64,000 nucleotides of DNA from Gari tellinella (Eukaryota; Mollusca; Bivalvia; Cardiida; Psammobiidae): contig OV277871.1 of the NCBI GenBank assembly GCA_922989275.2, forward strand, positions 4,712,001 through 4,776,000, in the 5' to 3' direction. The notes under the pieces are model-generated. The model made no database searches. It had not been told where the DNA came from and worked only from the letters and a program-made list of their open reading frames with translations. The stretch's first letter is position 1. Each line of letters begins with the position of its first letter. The translations under genes and the position numbers were made by a program. Below are positions 1 to 11,700 of the stretch, one piece after another.

Positions 1-99
1 AAGTTTTGCCACTGTGTGGTTGCATGGCAGGTAGACTATTGACAAATCTTATTTCACATGAACAGTGACTTTATCACAGTGAAGTTAGGAGAATGTGAT

Positions 100-530
100 A
101 GGAGCATGTGAACAGTGGCTAAGGTTAAGACCACATGACCCAGGATCTCTATACTCACATCACAAGCCTTAGGGTCATGTGAACAATGGCAAAGATTGAG
201 ACTACATGGCCATGGATATCTATACTCACATCACAAGCCTTAGGGTCATGTGAACAATGGCAAAAGTTGAGACTACATGGCCATGGATCTCTATACTCAC
301 ATCACAAGCCTTAGGGTCATGTGAACAATGGCAAAGGTTGAGACTACATGGCCATGGATCACTATAACACATCACCGGCCATAGAATCATGAATTGTGAT
401 CAGCGGAAAAGGTTTAGACCACATGGCCAAGGATCACTATAACACGTCATAAGCCTTAGGTTCATGTGAATGATGGCAAAGTTTGAGATCACATGGTCAA
501 GGATCACTATATTCACATCACATTACATAG
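100..530. repeat. Tandem repeat, unit about 71 bp, about six units
   Basis: A phrase like 'catgtgaacaatggcaaag' recurs near 105, 176, 247 and 318 at a 71-bp spacing, with more diverged units near 387 and 461. The middle three units are almost identical and the edges decay, as in unequal-crossover arrays. No coding potential is seen. The array may extend left of the window. Confidence 0.85.
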
Positions 531-808
531 GACTGTTTTTAGTGTAGGATCACATGACTCTATATACATGTCTATACATACATGTATTATATATTATGTA
601 CATTGGTTATATATAAGATATGCCATGAGAAAATCAGACTTATTTTTGCATTAAAAACTGTAGACCGATCCTAGCAATAATCTTAAGACTTTGTATCTAA
701 TCCAAGTTCTATACTGTCCAACACGTTAGGCAACACTGTATTGGACACGCTGGCGAGTGCCAAACAGTGAGGACCAAGACCAGTGACAGAGTCTTTGATC
801 CAACCACT

Positions 809-1051
809 GGGGCCCGTTTTACTAAACAACTTATGCAAATTATTTGTGTAAGTCAAAATTTTAAATTTTAATTTATATTTTTTATTATCACTTGCTACAA
901 ACAGCAAATAGCCAGATCAGAGGACGCCATTTTAGCGCGTCCTCTGATCTGGCTATTTGCTGTTTGCAAACGTTTATGATTGAAAAATAAGAGTAAAACG
1001 ATTTTGACTTACGCTAAAAATGTGCGTAAGTAGTTTAGTAAAACGGGCCCC
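809..1051. mobile_element. Foldback MITE, GGGGCCCGTTTTACTAAA ends
   Basis: Inverted ends GGGGCCCGTTTTACTAAA enclose a near-perfect central palindrome (898-963) containing 'ccagatcagaggacgcc' and its complement. The termini resemble family G (33615, 39186, 59390), but the central stem resembles the GATCAGA core of families B, C and D. The short open frame crossing it is not a gene. Confidence 0.8.
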
Positions 1052-1231
1052 TGGTCTATGCCGGCACTGTAATAAGTCTAGTAGTCTCATGGCATGGCTC
1101 ATACATATTATCAATGTGATCACAGTTATAGTGACTGTACTCATGTGAAGTTGTAGTAACTATATTCATGTGTTCATATTTGATCACCTGACAGTGTTGA
1201 CACAGAGAATGTTTATTCAGTGCTCATAGAG

Positions 1232-1482
1232 TTTACCCTTTTTACCCCATAGCCTGTTTCTAGTTTTGAAAATAGGTGACTATTTAAAGCAGGCTGAAAG
1301 TAAAGCAGAATGCGCCCTAAGGCGCATTCTGCTTTACTATCAGTCTGCTTTAAGCTATCATCTGCTAGAATATAGAATATTTCTTATGATTTTATTTGTA
1401 AAAGTTTAAATTGGAACTATTTCCTTCAGTAGAGGATTTAATTAAAAGCTTAAAAAGGTGTATTTATGGGATAATGGGTTAA
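1232..1482. mobile_element. Family A MITE (TTAA type)
   Basis: Reference copy of family A: it starts TTACCC..TTTACCCCATAGCC, has a central stem AAAGCAGGCTGAAAGTAAAG with its complement on the other side (about 1284-1357), then 'gctagaatatagaatatttc', and ends GGGATAATGGGTTAA. TTAA at the ends is the target of piggyBac-type transposases. No transposase is encoded. Confidence 0.8.
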
Positions 1483-1574
1483 TATATTGAGTAAATGAGC
1501 CATTGAGAGAATAGTGCAATATTTCTTCATTATGTCACATTTGTTTGCTAGTAAAATTATGAAATCTAGCAAAG

Positions 1575-1655
1575 TTTATAAGATTTGTAAGATTATCTAT
1601 AAGATTTATAAGATTATCTATAAGATTTGTAAGATTATCTGTAAGATTTGTAACT
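1575..1655. repeat. Short AT-rich minisatellite
   Basis: Repeats of 'aagattatctataagattt' with small variations. It produces an artificial Lys/Ile-rich open frame, not a gene. Confidence 0.7.
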
Positions 1656-1685
1656 CTGATATTTATCTTGACTATTACACTTCTA

Positions 1686-1912
1686 ACCAATTACCGCATA
1701 TTTTGAAGACATGACCATTTAAAGCAGGTTGAAAGTAAAGCAGAATGCCCATTAAGGTACATTCTGCTTTACTTTCAGCCCGCTTTTAGCTTCCATCTGC
1801 TAGGATATAGAAAATAATTTTTATGGTGCCTATTTATGACTGTATGAAGTAGAACTATTTCCTTCTATGGAGGAATAAATTAAAGGGTGTGTTTATGGAG
1901 AAATGGGATAAC
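1686..1912. mobile_element. Family A MITE, worn left end
   Basis: The family A hairpin (about 1720-1788) is followed by the typical right arm with 'ggaggaataaattaaagg' and a degraded end 'gaaatgggataa'. The left TTAACCCATTACCCC end has decayed to 'aaccaattaccgc'. Confidence 0.65.
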
Positions 1913-2156
1913 TCATTCACCCCTGAAATTTAAATGAGCATTTCTAGTTCCAATAGTCCATAACTTAAAGGTGTATTTATTGGGTAATGGTTTAAAGGAT
2001 AACTTTTCCTGAGACAGTTGTCATCTTACTGTATGTGTTATACAGCCATAATTGTGTTAAGCCAAAGAGGCAGATCTTTGAAATTAATGCAGGACAAAGA
2101 TAATGCAGAAAGCTCATACTTCATTCATACTCTCATTTTAAAGTTAAAACCTGGCC

Positions 2157-2406
2157 TAACCCATTACCCTTTAAAACGCCTTTTTTACACCTCTATTTAT
2201 TCCTCCACTGAAGAAAATAGTTCCAATTTATACAGCCAAGAATATGTACCAGAAGAAATATTTTCTATATCTTGGCAGATGGTAGCTTAAAGCAGGCCGA
2301 AAGTAAAGCAGAATGTGCCTTAAGGCACAATCTGCTTTACTTTCAACCTGCTTTAAGTGGTCACATGTTTTCAAAGCTAGAAATAGGCTAAGAGGTAATG
2401 GGTTAA
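2157..2406. mobile_element. Family A MITE, inverted
   Basis: TAACCCATTACCC at the left and GAGGTAATGGGTTAA at the right, with the AAAGCAGGC..GAAAGTAAAG hairpin between (about 2288-2355). Orientation is opposite to the copy at 1232. Confidence 0.8.
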
Positions 2407-2694
2407 CTTTGAAATACAGTAAGCAAGTTTGAGATATCGAGTTTTGACAGCATAACATAATTATGATTTCAATTGATATTATATTCTCACATTTATACAC
2501 ATAATAGCGGTGCTAATTTTGTTGTTTCAAATACATGTTTAGATTCTAAGATATATGTTTGCGGACGGATAGTCTTGTCGCTATGTGATATAAGTTATTT
2601 AAGATAAACAAGTTATTCTTGTAAAATAAAGTATATCTTTTTTAAGTCTTTTGAGTTATATGCTTATTTCTCCTCAATACATTTATTAATCTCA

Positions 2695-2916
2695 TTAACC
2701 CATTTGTGCTTAGCATCCCTTAAAAGGTACATAGGCAAACAGTGTAGACTCTGATCAGACGCCACATTATGTGGCGTCTGATCAACGTCTACACTGTTTG
2801 CTGATAGGAATTTCAATATAAAATAAAATGAAAAAATAGACCAGGCACCCCTGGCATAAAAATGGCCTAATCCAATATTTAAGCATGGATGAATCCACTG
2901 GGCATAAATTGGTTAA
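2695..2916. mobile_element. Family K MITE (TTAA type)
   Basis: Starts TTAACCCATTTGTGC, carries a hairpin around GATCAGACGCCACAT / ATGTGGCGTCTGATC (about 2755-2785) flanked by 'gcaaacagtgtagac' and 'gtctacactgtttgc', and ends CATAAATTGGTTAA. The same family is seen at 33841, 47744 and 60933. Confidence 0.8.
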
Positions 2917-3440
2917 AAATGGTGCCGTCCATAAATGCCCCGAGTGATTTATGGTCGGAATGCATTTTGTCTTCAATCAGATCTTGTTGCAGTGCAGATA
3001 ATTATTCTGTCCCAATCAAATTAAACTGAATGCAAACTCGATGCAATACAAGATCTGTTTGTGAAAGGTTATGCCCCCTTATGTGACTGATCTCTAAATG
3101 ACCTTGATTTCTTTGCATCTCACATGACCCAATTTGCACCGAACTTGAGAGCTTCTTGAGTTGCGTACACATGCCAAATATGAAGTCTACCACATGTACT
3201 TTTAAAGTTACAGCCAAGGTTAAAGTTTTCAACAGACACGCAAATAAACAAACAGAGCAAAAACAATATGTCCCCTACTACATCGTGTTGGGGGCATAGA
3301 AAGGTACTAGTTACTGAATACATTTGACAATAATCTTTTTAATATCATCTTCTCCACTGTACTTGTCGCTAAGTATCATTGAGTTAAGAGGCCACCTTTC
3401 AGAATGCAAGAAAAAGTTCCTATAACTCTAGCAGGACATA

Positions 3441-4825
3441 CGAGGGGTGTTCAAATAGTTTTGATACTGGGTCAATAACTTCAATATAATGAGTGCTAAA
3501 TGCATGTGTTATATATAATTTTAAAGAGCAATTCTTCGCCTACACGATGGTATAACGCTTGATAAGATCCCACAACTCGATGAGTCACAACATGAACCTA
3601 AATTACCCCTACTCGAGGACACTGGAACATAGCACTTTTCAGACATTACTTTTTGACGTAAAAACTTCTTAAAGAGTACAATTTCCAGATTTGTTTTGGA
3701 AATATATCAGTTTATGTCTAAATTTTAATGTAAATAAAATTATATTTCTATTGAAAGGGTTAACTGTTTAAAATCTCATTTTTTCAAAATCAACATTTCT
3801 TATTTTGCTAATGACGAAACTGGACATGTATTTTCGAACGCTATGAAAATGTTCTCGATCAGTATATCTACATTTTGATTTTAAAACATGAAACCATTTT
3901 TCAATGGCTCCAATTATAGCCTGGTTTAATTATAAAAAAAAGAGTTTGTAGTTCCCCTAACTACTTTTATACATAACAGGAGATCAATCTTTTATTATAT
4001 TTCTAGTACTTGTTTAGAATTAGCTCTATTTTTAGCTCACCTGAGCCTTCGGCTCAGGGTGAGCTATTGTGATCCCATTCCGTCCGTCCGTCGTACATCG
4101 TCCGTTCACATTTTCAAACAACATCTCCTCTGAAACCACTGACCCGATTTCAACCAAACCTTATCAGAACCTTCAGTAACAAGGGGGAACGAAATCTTGT
4201 TCAAAGTTTTTTGCTAGAGTTATTCCCCTTGCTGTGGGACTAGATTTTCTAACATGACCATATAGACAACTTTAAATGCATAAGAAAATCTTTAAAAATC
4301 TTCTTCTCAGAAACCAAAAGGCCCAGACCTTTGATATTTGGTATGTATCATAACCTAATGATCTTCTATCAAGATTGTTCAAATTTTGACCCTGGGCCCA
4401 AAAATGGCCCCGCCCTTGGGCTTATCAGTTTTTCTTAGGAAAACGTTTAAAAATCTTCTTCTCTGAAACTGTAAGGCCCATATCATTTATATTTGACATG
4501 TAGCTTTGCGTTATGGTCCTCTACCAAGATTGTTCAAATTATGACCCCTGGGTCAAAATTGGCCCCGTCCTGGGGCTTATCAGTTTTACAGACTTATATA
4601 GGAAAACCTTTAAAAATCTTCTTCTCTGAAACTAAGGCCCAGATTTAGAATTTGACATATAGCTTTGCCTTATGGTTCTCTACCAATATTGTTCAAATTA
4701 TGACCCCTGGGCCAAAAATAGCCCCGCCCTCGGGCTTATCAGTTTTTCATGGGAAAACCTTTAAATTTTGCACTTATAATAATGAATTTATTGATCCAGT
4801 ATCAAAACTTTTTGAACTACCCTCG
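3441..4825. mobile_element. Mariner-like element, interrupted
   Basis: Starts at TA with CGAGGGGTGTTCAAATAG and ends CTATCAAAAC-type sequence closing with CCCTCG-TA. The left 590 bp matches, in reverse complement, the right half of the element at 30140-31079. About 0.73 kb of unrelated repeat (4036-4760) sits inside, after which only some 60 bp of the right terminus remain. No transposase frame survives. The TA target and CGAGGG ends fit the Tc1/mariner group; that is an inference from the termini. Confidence 0.75.
4036..4760 (+). repeat. Long 'gctcacctgagcc' repeat with internal tandem units
   Basis: Begins GCTCACCTGAGCCTTCGGCT, then 'ccgtccgtccgtcgtacatc', then about three imperfect units of roughly 170 bp, each with 'aaaaatcttcttctctgaaa', 'ttgttcaaattatgacccc' and a 'ggccccgcc..gggcttatca' line. 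Repeats of this look are frequent in bivalve genomes. It lies inside the mariner-like element at 3441-4825. Related pieces in the other orientation are at 12930-13145 and 61640-62118. Confidence 0.75.
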
Positions 4826-4995
4826 TAGTAGAAGTATAAAAGGGTATCTCAATGAGGTAAAGGTAAACACATCTAAAGGTGGTTCTAGTGGGGGAGAGTG
4901 TTATATAACCTGTATGCAACATATATACCTTAGTTTTATTACATTGGATCTTGAAAAGTAAAGCCATCCTGTTGTTAAGTATACCCTTTATTCCA

Positions 4996-5245
4996 TTAAC
5001 CCTTTGAACCCTAGTCCCGCATATAGGCATCCTTTTCAAACAGTGTACATGTGAATAGTACACTTGTCCTATGCAAACAGTGAAGACGCAAATCAGAGGG
5101 CTCCGAAAGGAGCCCTCTGATCAGGGTCTTCACTGTTTGTCATAATGCCAAACATTGACAAAAACAACCCTAAAAGTAAGAAATGGACTAGACTAAAATG
5201 GAAACTGGAATTGTCCATTTAAAGTTTCAGGGAGGAAAGAGTTAA
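4996..5245. mobile_element. Family B MITE (TTAA type)
   Basis: Reference copy of family B: TTAACCCTTTGAACCCTAGT at the left, GGAAAGAGTTAA at the right. The central hairpin is GATCAGAGGGCTCC..GGAGCCCTCTGATC (about 5092-5121), bracketed by 'gtgaagac' / 'gtcttcac'. Near-identical copies lie at 11459, 13276, 58956 and 63538. Confidence 0.9.
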
Positions 5246-5319
5246 CTCGTTGACACCTGAAGCTATAACTAAATTAAGTCTTGTCCAAGTTTGGCTATTT
5301 TGAGTAGTTTATTTTACCA

Positions 5320-5511
5320 GGGCTCCAGATAAGGGAGTATTTCAAAAACTAAAATCTTTATTTCTGAATTAATCCCTATGGTGACCCTATTCATTAGAAT
5401 CGTCTCTTTGAGACGATTCTAATGAGTAGTTACACACACCATAAGATTGGTGCTGAAATAAGTGAGAAAATGCTGGATTTGTTCAGATTTACTCCCTCTT
5501 ATCTGAAGCCC
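5320..5511. mobile_element. Family E MITE
   Basis: Reference copy of family E: AGGGCTCCAGATAAGGGAG at the left and its complement at the right. The centre is the hairpin ATTAGAATCGTCTC..GAGACGATTCTAAT. Nine or more copies are clustered here, mostly in introns of the AAA ATPase gene. It lies just downstream of that gene's stop codon and contains a possible poly(A) signal on the minus strand. Confidence 0.9.
5357..5362 (-). promoter_or_regulatory. Possible AATAAA poly(A) signal of the AAA gene
   Basis: Minus-strand AATAAA about 250 bases past the stop codon at 5610, inside a family E element. All E copies carry this hexamer, so use here is only plausible. Confidence 0.3.
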
Positions 5512-5609
5512 TGTTTTACTATGTATTTCAAAATGACAAACAGTGTAGACCCTGATCAGAGGGCTCCCTAAATGAGCATTATTTGTAAAGGACACTAGAG
5601 TTCAATGGG

Positions 5610-5735
5610 TTATCCTCTCTCCCCAAAGTCATTGGTAAAATCCTTGAATTTCTGAAGTTCTGTCTCTGTAACAGTGCGCCTGTGTGTCTGGAAAGACTTT
5701 GTGAAGTCGGCAAGCTCTACTTTTCTCGGGCATAT
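5610..5735 (-). CDS. AAA gene, exon 10 (C-terminal helix, stop)
   Basis: Residues 419-459 and the stop codon. Acceptor CTCACAG|ATA. Contains [20 protein letters not shown] and ends FTNDFGERG, matching the pattern of the C-terminal helix that closes VPS4 and katanin. Confidence 0.9.
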   Translation of the reverse strand: MCPRKVELADFTKSFQTHRRTVTETELQKFKDFTNDFGERG

Positions 5736-8700
5736 CTGTGAGAAAAGGACAAAGATGACAGCATGTATTTTTGCTAGTACAGTGTTCCCTCTCTACAACG
5801 GCCCTCCCACAGCGACTCCCTCCTTACAACGACCCTTGTCGCAGTTCCCTAAAGAGAACAACTATGTCTAATGATTTCACCGTTGTAATATCGTCTGCTT
5901 TAAGTTGTCGTCTGTTTTTTTCTCAAAGTTACATATTGGACATTTTGACAGAAAGAAACTTAATGAAGAGTGACAAACAGTTTGAATCCAGATCAGACGA
6001 CGTGTAACGCGGCGTCTGATCTGGATTCAAGCTGTTTGGAAATGTAAAATAGTTTCCCTCCCTCTAACGACTCCCTCCGAACAACGCACATAATATGTGT
6101 CTCCCACTGCGTGTCGTTGTAGAGAGGGAGCACTGTATATGCATTAAGTTTTGTTCAACCCTTTCCTTCACAGCCAACAAGGCAAATCATCTATATCAAA
6201 CTGATAAAGTACACATGTACTTGATACTTCTTCAGGTCTCCAGATAAGGGGGTGATTTCAAAATCTAAAATCTTTATTTCTGTATAAAACCCCATGGTGT
6301 CACTACTCATTAGAATCGTCTCTTTGAGACGATTCTAATAAGTAGTAACACCATAGGGTTTGATGCTGAAATTAGCGAGAAAAGGTCGGATTTGTTCAGT
6401 TTAGCCTCTCTTATCTGGAGCCCTGCTTCTTGGTCTAACCCTTTACTCCACAGATACACCCCCAGAGGCCTTCCTACCATGTCATTGTCATAGGGAACGT
6501 TTTCTGTTTATTAGACCGAGATTATTCCCTTTGCCAAGTACTAAAAGGAAGGCAGGTAGGTGGTTTTGATCCCATTCTCTGCTTTCAAACAAAATTAGAT
6601 AAGCCTAAATCATCTTCCTGAAATCATAACCTCATCACATCATCCCATATCATTCATTGGTGCTATAAGACCTATTTTGTGTTGCAGTGCCACAAAACCC
6701 AACTCATCCATCAATCCATAGATACACATTTTTACACATTTATTTTACTTCTCCACTGAAATAGTTCCACTTTTAATACAGTCATGAATATATATCGCAT
6801 GAAATATTTCCTATATTCTGGCAGCTTAAAGCAGGCTGAAAGTAAGCAGAATGCACCTTAAGGCACATTCTGTTTTACTTTCAACCTGCTTTAAGTGGAC
6901 ACTTGTCTTCAATACTAGAAACAGGCTATGGAGTAAAGGGTTAAGGCATGCAGCTTTTGGCTTTACTTTCAATTTGTTTTAAGCAGTCGCCTGTCTCAAA
7001 CTTAGTGTCTTAAACTCAGTTATAAAAGTGATTTGCACTTTTGCCCAGGGAGGAAAAGTGACAAGAGAAAGGCTTGTCAAATATGATGTTTTCAAATACA
7101 AACCATATTATGTACTGCTCAAGATAAGAGGAAGTATATTGGACAAATCCAACATTTTCTCACTCATTTCATGATCAAATCCTATGGTGTTACTACTCAT
7201 GAATAGTGACACCATATGATTTAGTGCAGAAATAAAGATTTTAGTTTTTGAAATACTACCCGTATCTTGAGCTCTGGACAATCATCATCATCATATATAT
7301 GACAGTTTACCTTGTCAGGGGGGAGCTGAGTTAGTTTGGTCTGTATCACAGCAGCGCCATCTGCAGCACATGGCATAAACTTCCCATCTGTTGAACAAAA
7401 TAAAACAAAGTACATTCAGCATCATCAATGATTTCAGGGTTCCAGATAAGAGGGAGTAAACTAACAAATCCTGCATTTTCTCACTCATTTCAGCACCAAA
7501 TCCTATGGTGTTACTACTCATGAATAGTGACACCATAGGATTTAGTGTAGAAATAAAGATTTTAGTTTCTGAAACTGGATCTGGATTTCTGTGAATATCC
7601 CTTTTCTGTGTCTATAGATAAGAGTAGGCAGATGCATTCTAAGGTCCCTTTTTTATGGAAGTTAATTCCACACTTGTCAACTGCAATGAATATGTTGCTT
7701 TAATTTAAGAAAAAAAATTATACCTGTGAATTATTGTGCAATAGAACACAGGTAAGAGTTGAGATGCTTAGTAATTAAAGACTTTTCCTCAGTCCATTGA
7801 GGGACCACCAGCATATTGTTCTGGAGGTGTCAATGTAACTGTCAAATCACATGCAGTTTACCTGGTGAGGTCCAGATTATTACTCATGCTCTAGTGATTT
7901 TCAATGGTTATTTCTAACCAAACTATCAAATATAAAGGTAGAGTCTCACACAAGACGCTTCAATGGTTCAATATGTACAAGACCCATGCTTTTTGCGAGG
8001 AAATTGTCTGGCAATGCGTTATGACCAAAAGGTCGTCAGATGTCTTTAAATCACAAGGCCGTATGCAGAGTGATTTTATTACCAGTATCTCAACAACTAC
8101 CGTACCCATTTTCTATTGCACGATAATATACTTGTATAATCTTTTTATTTCAATTTTAACACTTCATTTGAACTACTATTTGCACTGCCTCAACGGCGCA
8201 ACATTTCTTAGTGCATGAATTATCGATAAGCTGTTACAGCCTGTGCAAATTTTACAGGGAATTTAAACATACATTTCCTCCTTTGTTCATAGGTGTGTTA
8301 GAATTCTGTATTGCTATCCTACATAAACGCTCACAATGAGTTCATATAATTTCTCAAATGAACAGTCATTCAGCATAGCTTGAAATGTAAAGAAAACTTT
8401 AATAACCAGGTACCGGTGGTTCTAGTCCAGCGTGTGGCAGATTGGAGGTCTCTGATTGGTCCAAACAATGCGCCCAAGGTCATGTTGGCTATATCGCTAC
8501 CGGAGTAGCCATCTGTTCTCTCTGTAACTGTGGCCCAGTCAGTGTCTGTCATCTGAAGTAAGTTGTTCTTTGTATGAATTTTGAAGAGCTCAAGTCTTGC
8601 TTCTCTGTAAAATCATAAATGAATGGTATATTGAAACTATTGCTTAACCCATTGCCCTATAGCCTGTTTCTAGTTTTAAAGACAGGTGATCACTTAAAAC

Positions 8701-11700
8701 AGGTTGAAAGTAAAGCAGAGTGCCCCTTACGGCACATTCTGCTTTACTTTCAGTCTGCTTTCAGCTACAATCTACTAGAATATGGTAAATATTTCCTATG
8801 ATACCAAGGGTGGCCAATTCAACTGTCTGTGTTGTCCGAGGTGGGCACTTTTGGGTCTGGACTATTATAAGCAAATTTTCCAGTTTTGGATGTCTTTGAA
8901 CAAGTACAAATTTAATTAGCTAAACTTAATTTGTATGGCATGAAGATACTGCATATCATATGGACAAGTGATTTTTACAAACTACTTTCCCCTGGACAGA
9001 TACATTGTTTTGAAATTTCTCCACCCCTGTGATATATATTCATATGACTGTATAAAATGGAAATATTTTCTTCAGGAATGAGGATAAAATTAAAGGTGTA
9101 TAAAGGCTTATTTATGGGGTAATGAGTTAAGAGTTAACTATATGAGAATTGTTAACCTGTCTGGAAGAGGAATGTATATCCTCTTCTGGAATCTTCTCAA
9201 GAAGGCAGAATCTAGCTCCCATGGACAGTTAGTTGCACACAAGAGGAAGATCTTGTCTGAGGAATTAGAGTTATCTGCCCCTTCCATCTGCTTTAGCAGC
9301 TCAGTCTTGATTCGTCTTGTGTACTCCTCCTCTCTCGAGCTTCTCTGGCGACAAATGCTGTCAATTTCATCAATGAATATCACAGAACGGCCCTTCTGGC
9401 TTGTGGCGTGTTGGAAGAGTTCTTTAATAAGTCTGAAATAAACAAGTCTAGTTCAGGATCTTGTACCCGTGTCAAGTACTGGTCAGTCAGGGCAGGGAGG
9501 GTTGAGTGAGTAATTTAGGATCACAATAATCCTTTAACTCTTTGCATGCTGGGTAATTTTTTCGTCTGCAACAATCGTCTGCTATTGTTATTAAGATAAA
9601 AATTTCTAAATTTATTTTCAAAGCAGGGTCTGAGTGTGTCAAACAGTTTGGATCTTGACAAGACGTCACATTACCCAGTGTCTCATCTGGATCCAAACTG
9701 TTTGCAAAGGTAATCACTGTGGCACATATCTGTTACTAGCACGGTAAGAGTTAATGCATTCATCCCTGAAACTACAAATGGATAATTCACTTTCCAATTA
9801 AGTCTAGTCCATTTTTAAATATTTAGGGTTTTGTTTTGTTTGTAAACTTCCGCTTCTGACATCTATGGGCTATTTGGATGCCCCAGTGAGAGGGGAGCAG
9901 ATACAGAAAACCTCAACTTCAGGGAATGATGATGCCCTACTCTTATTATAGACAAGAGTTCTGATACATCAGACTTTGGTTTATAAAGTCTCATCCTAAG
10001 GTTGATTTTAACAATATGCATGTATTGCAAAATGACAAACAGTGTTGACAACAATATGCAGCCATATGTAATCTAACAGGTAGGATATATGTTATTTGAA
10101 CTTTTGATGGGAAATCAAATATTAGCTGATGACATTTGTCCTTGTAACTTCTAATTGACAATGTCTATTTCCTATTATGTCAAATTCCATTTGTGACTTT
10201 TTAAGGTACTTTTTGCAATACATTTCACTGTGTAGACCCTGATCAGAGGCCTCCTTTAAGGATCCCTCTGATCAGGGTCTACACTGTTAGCATATGATAA
10301 GTATATTCTTCATAGGTCCACTGAAAGTACAGGACAATATTAGTTATACAGTTTCTTCACAGTGTACATGAGGATTTCTTCCTGGCTGAGGTAAATCATG
10401 TTGCCCGAGCCGTTAGGCGAGGGTTACATGATTTTACCAGCCGGGAAGAAACCCTCATGTACACTGTGAAGAAACTGTATAACGAATTTATTATACTGCA
10501 AAATTTTCACTGTTAAAACGAAATATTTCGGAATTTGTCGTGTACAGCGCTTATAATAAACTATAACAAAATCGCGCCAAAGCAGATAACGTTGAGGGTA
10601 AACTTGTGACGTCATATGTTTCTGTAACGTTGTTATTCATAAAAAAAATGGGCATATTCGGCGTCAAACTTTCCCAGAAATATTGCGACTGTTGAAAGAT
10701 CCAAACAGCGAATGGTTCTTAGCCGAAATGGAATTAAAACGGAGGATGCACGATTGAATGCACTCAATCCTGTCGAGCAATCTGCCATGTTATTTTCTGC
10801 AAATCAAGAATCAGGGACCTGTCAGCTCACAGGGTACATGGGATTATGTCTAGGGCTCGTTGACCAATGAAAAGTAAGGAATTTACTTTGCAGTATAATA
10901 AGTACATGTATGCTCATTGCTAAGGTTAAATGAGATAACCCATTACCCCATAATTATGCCTTTTAAGCCTTAAATTTATTCATCCACTGAAGAAAATAGT
11001 CCTTAATGAATATGTATAAAAAATATTTTTTATATTCTAGCAGATGGTAGCTTAAAGCATACTGAAAGTAAAGCAGAATGTGCCTTAAGGTACATTCTGC
11101 TTTACTTTCAAACTGCTTTAAGTGGTCAACTATCTTTTATACTAGAAACAGGCTATGGGGTAATGGGTTAAGAAACCGAGAAAACAAATGCTATCAACCT
11201 TCTACTCACAGCCCGTTTCTAGTATTGAAGACTGGTGAACACTTAAAGCAGGTTGAAAGTAAAGCCAAATGCGTCAGACCGTAAGGGGCATTTGGCTTTA
11301 CTTTAGTTTGCTTTAAGCTTCCCTCTTCTAGAATATAAAAAATATTTCTTACGATACATATTCATGACGGACACTGTATAAATTGGAACTACATTCTTCA
11401 GTGGAGGAATAAAATCAAATGCATAAAAAATGAGTACCAATATCTATGGAGTAAAGGGTTAACCCTTTGAACCCTAGTCCCGCATATAGGCGTCCTTTTC
11501 AAACAGTATACATGTGAAATGTGCATTAAATTTGTCCTATGCAAACAGTGAATACCCAGATCAGAGGGCTCCTTACGGAGCCCTCTGATCTGGGTCTTCA
11601 CTGTTTGTCATAATGCAAAACATTGACTAAAACAACCCTTAAAAATCAGAAATGGACTAGACTAAAATGGAAACTGGGAAGTTTCAGCAAGGAAAGAGTT

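Noticed and set aside
100..530. CRISPR-like array
   Set aside because: The 71-bp units are contiguous without unique spacers, and the genome is clearly eukaryotic.
2228..2500. Frames in family A copies giving [14 protein letters not shown] peptides (also 8619, 11078, 29214)
   Set aside because: The peptide is the translation of the A hairpin and occurs at many copies in both orientations.
5771..6007. Coding frame overlapping a family D element (and similar frames at 18482-18742, 24307-24559, 36062-36635, 63100-63225)
   Set aside because: Open frames with lines such as VQCSLSTTT or [13 protein letters not shown] appear at every D copy. They are translations of the palindromic repeat, not genes.
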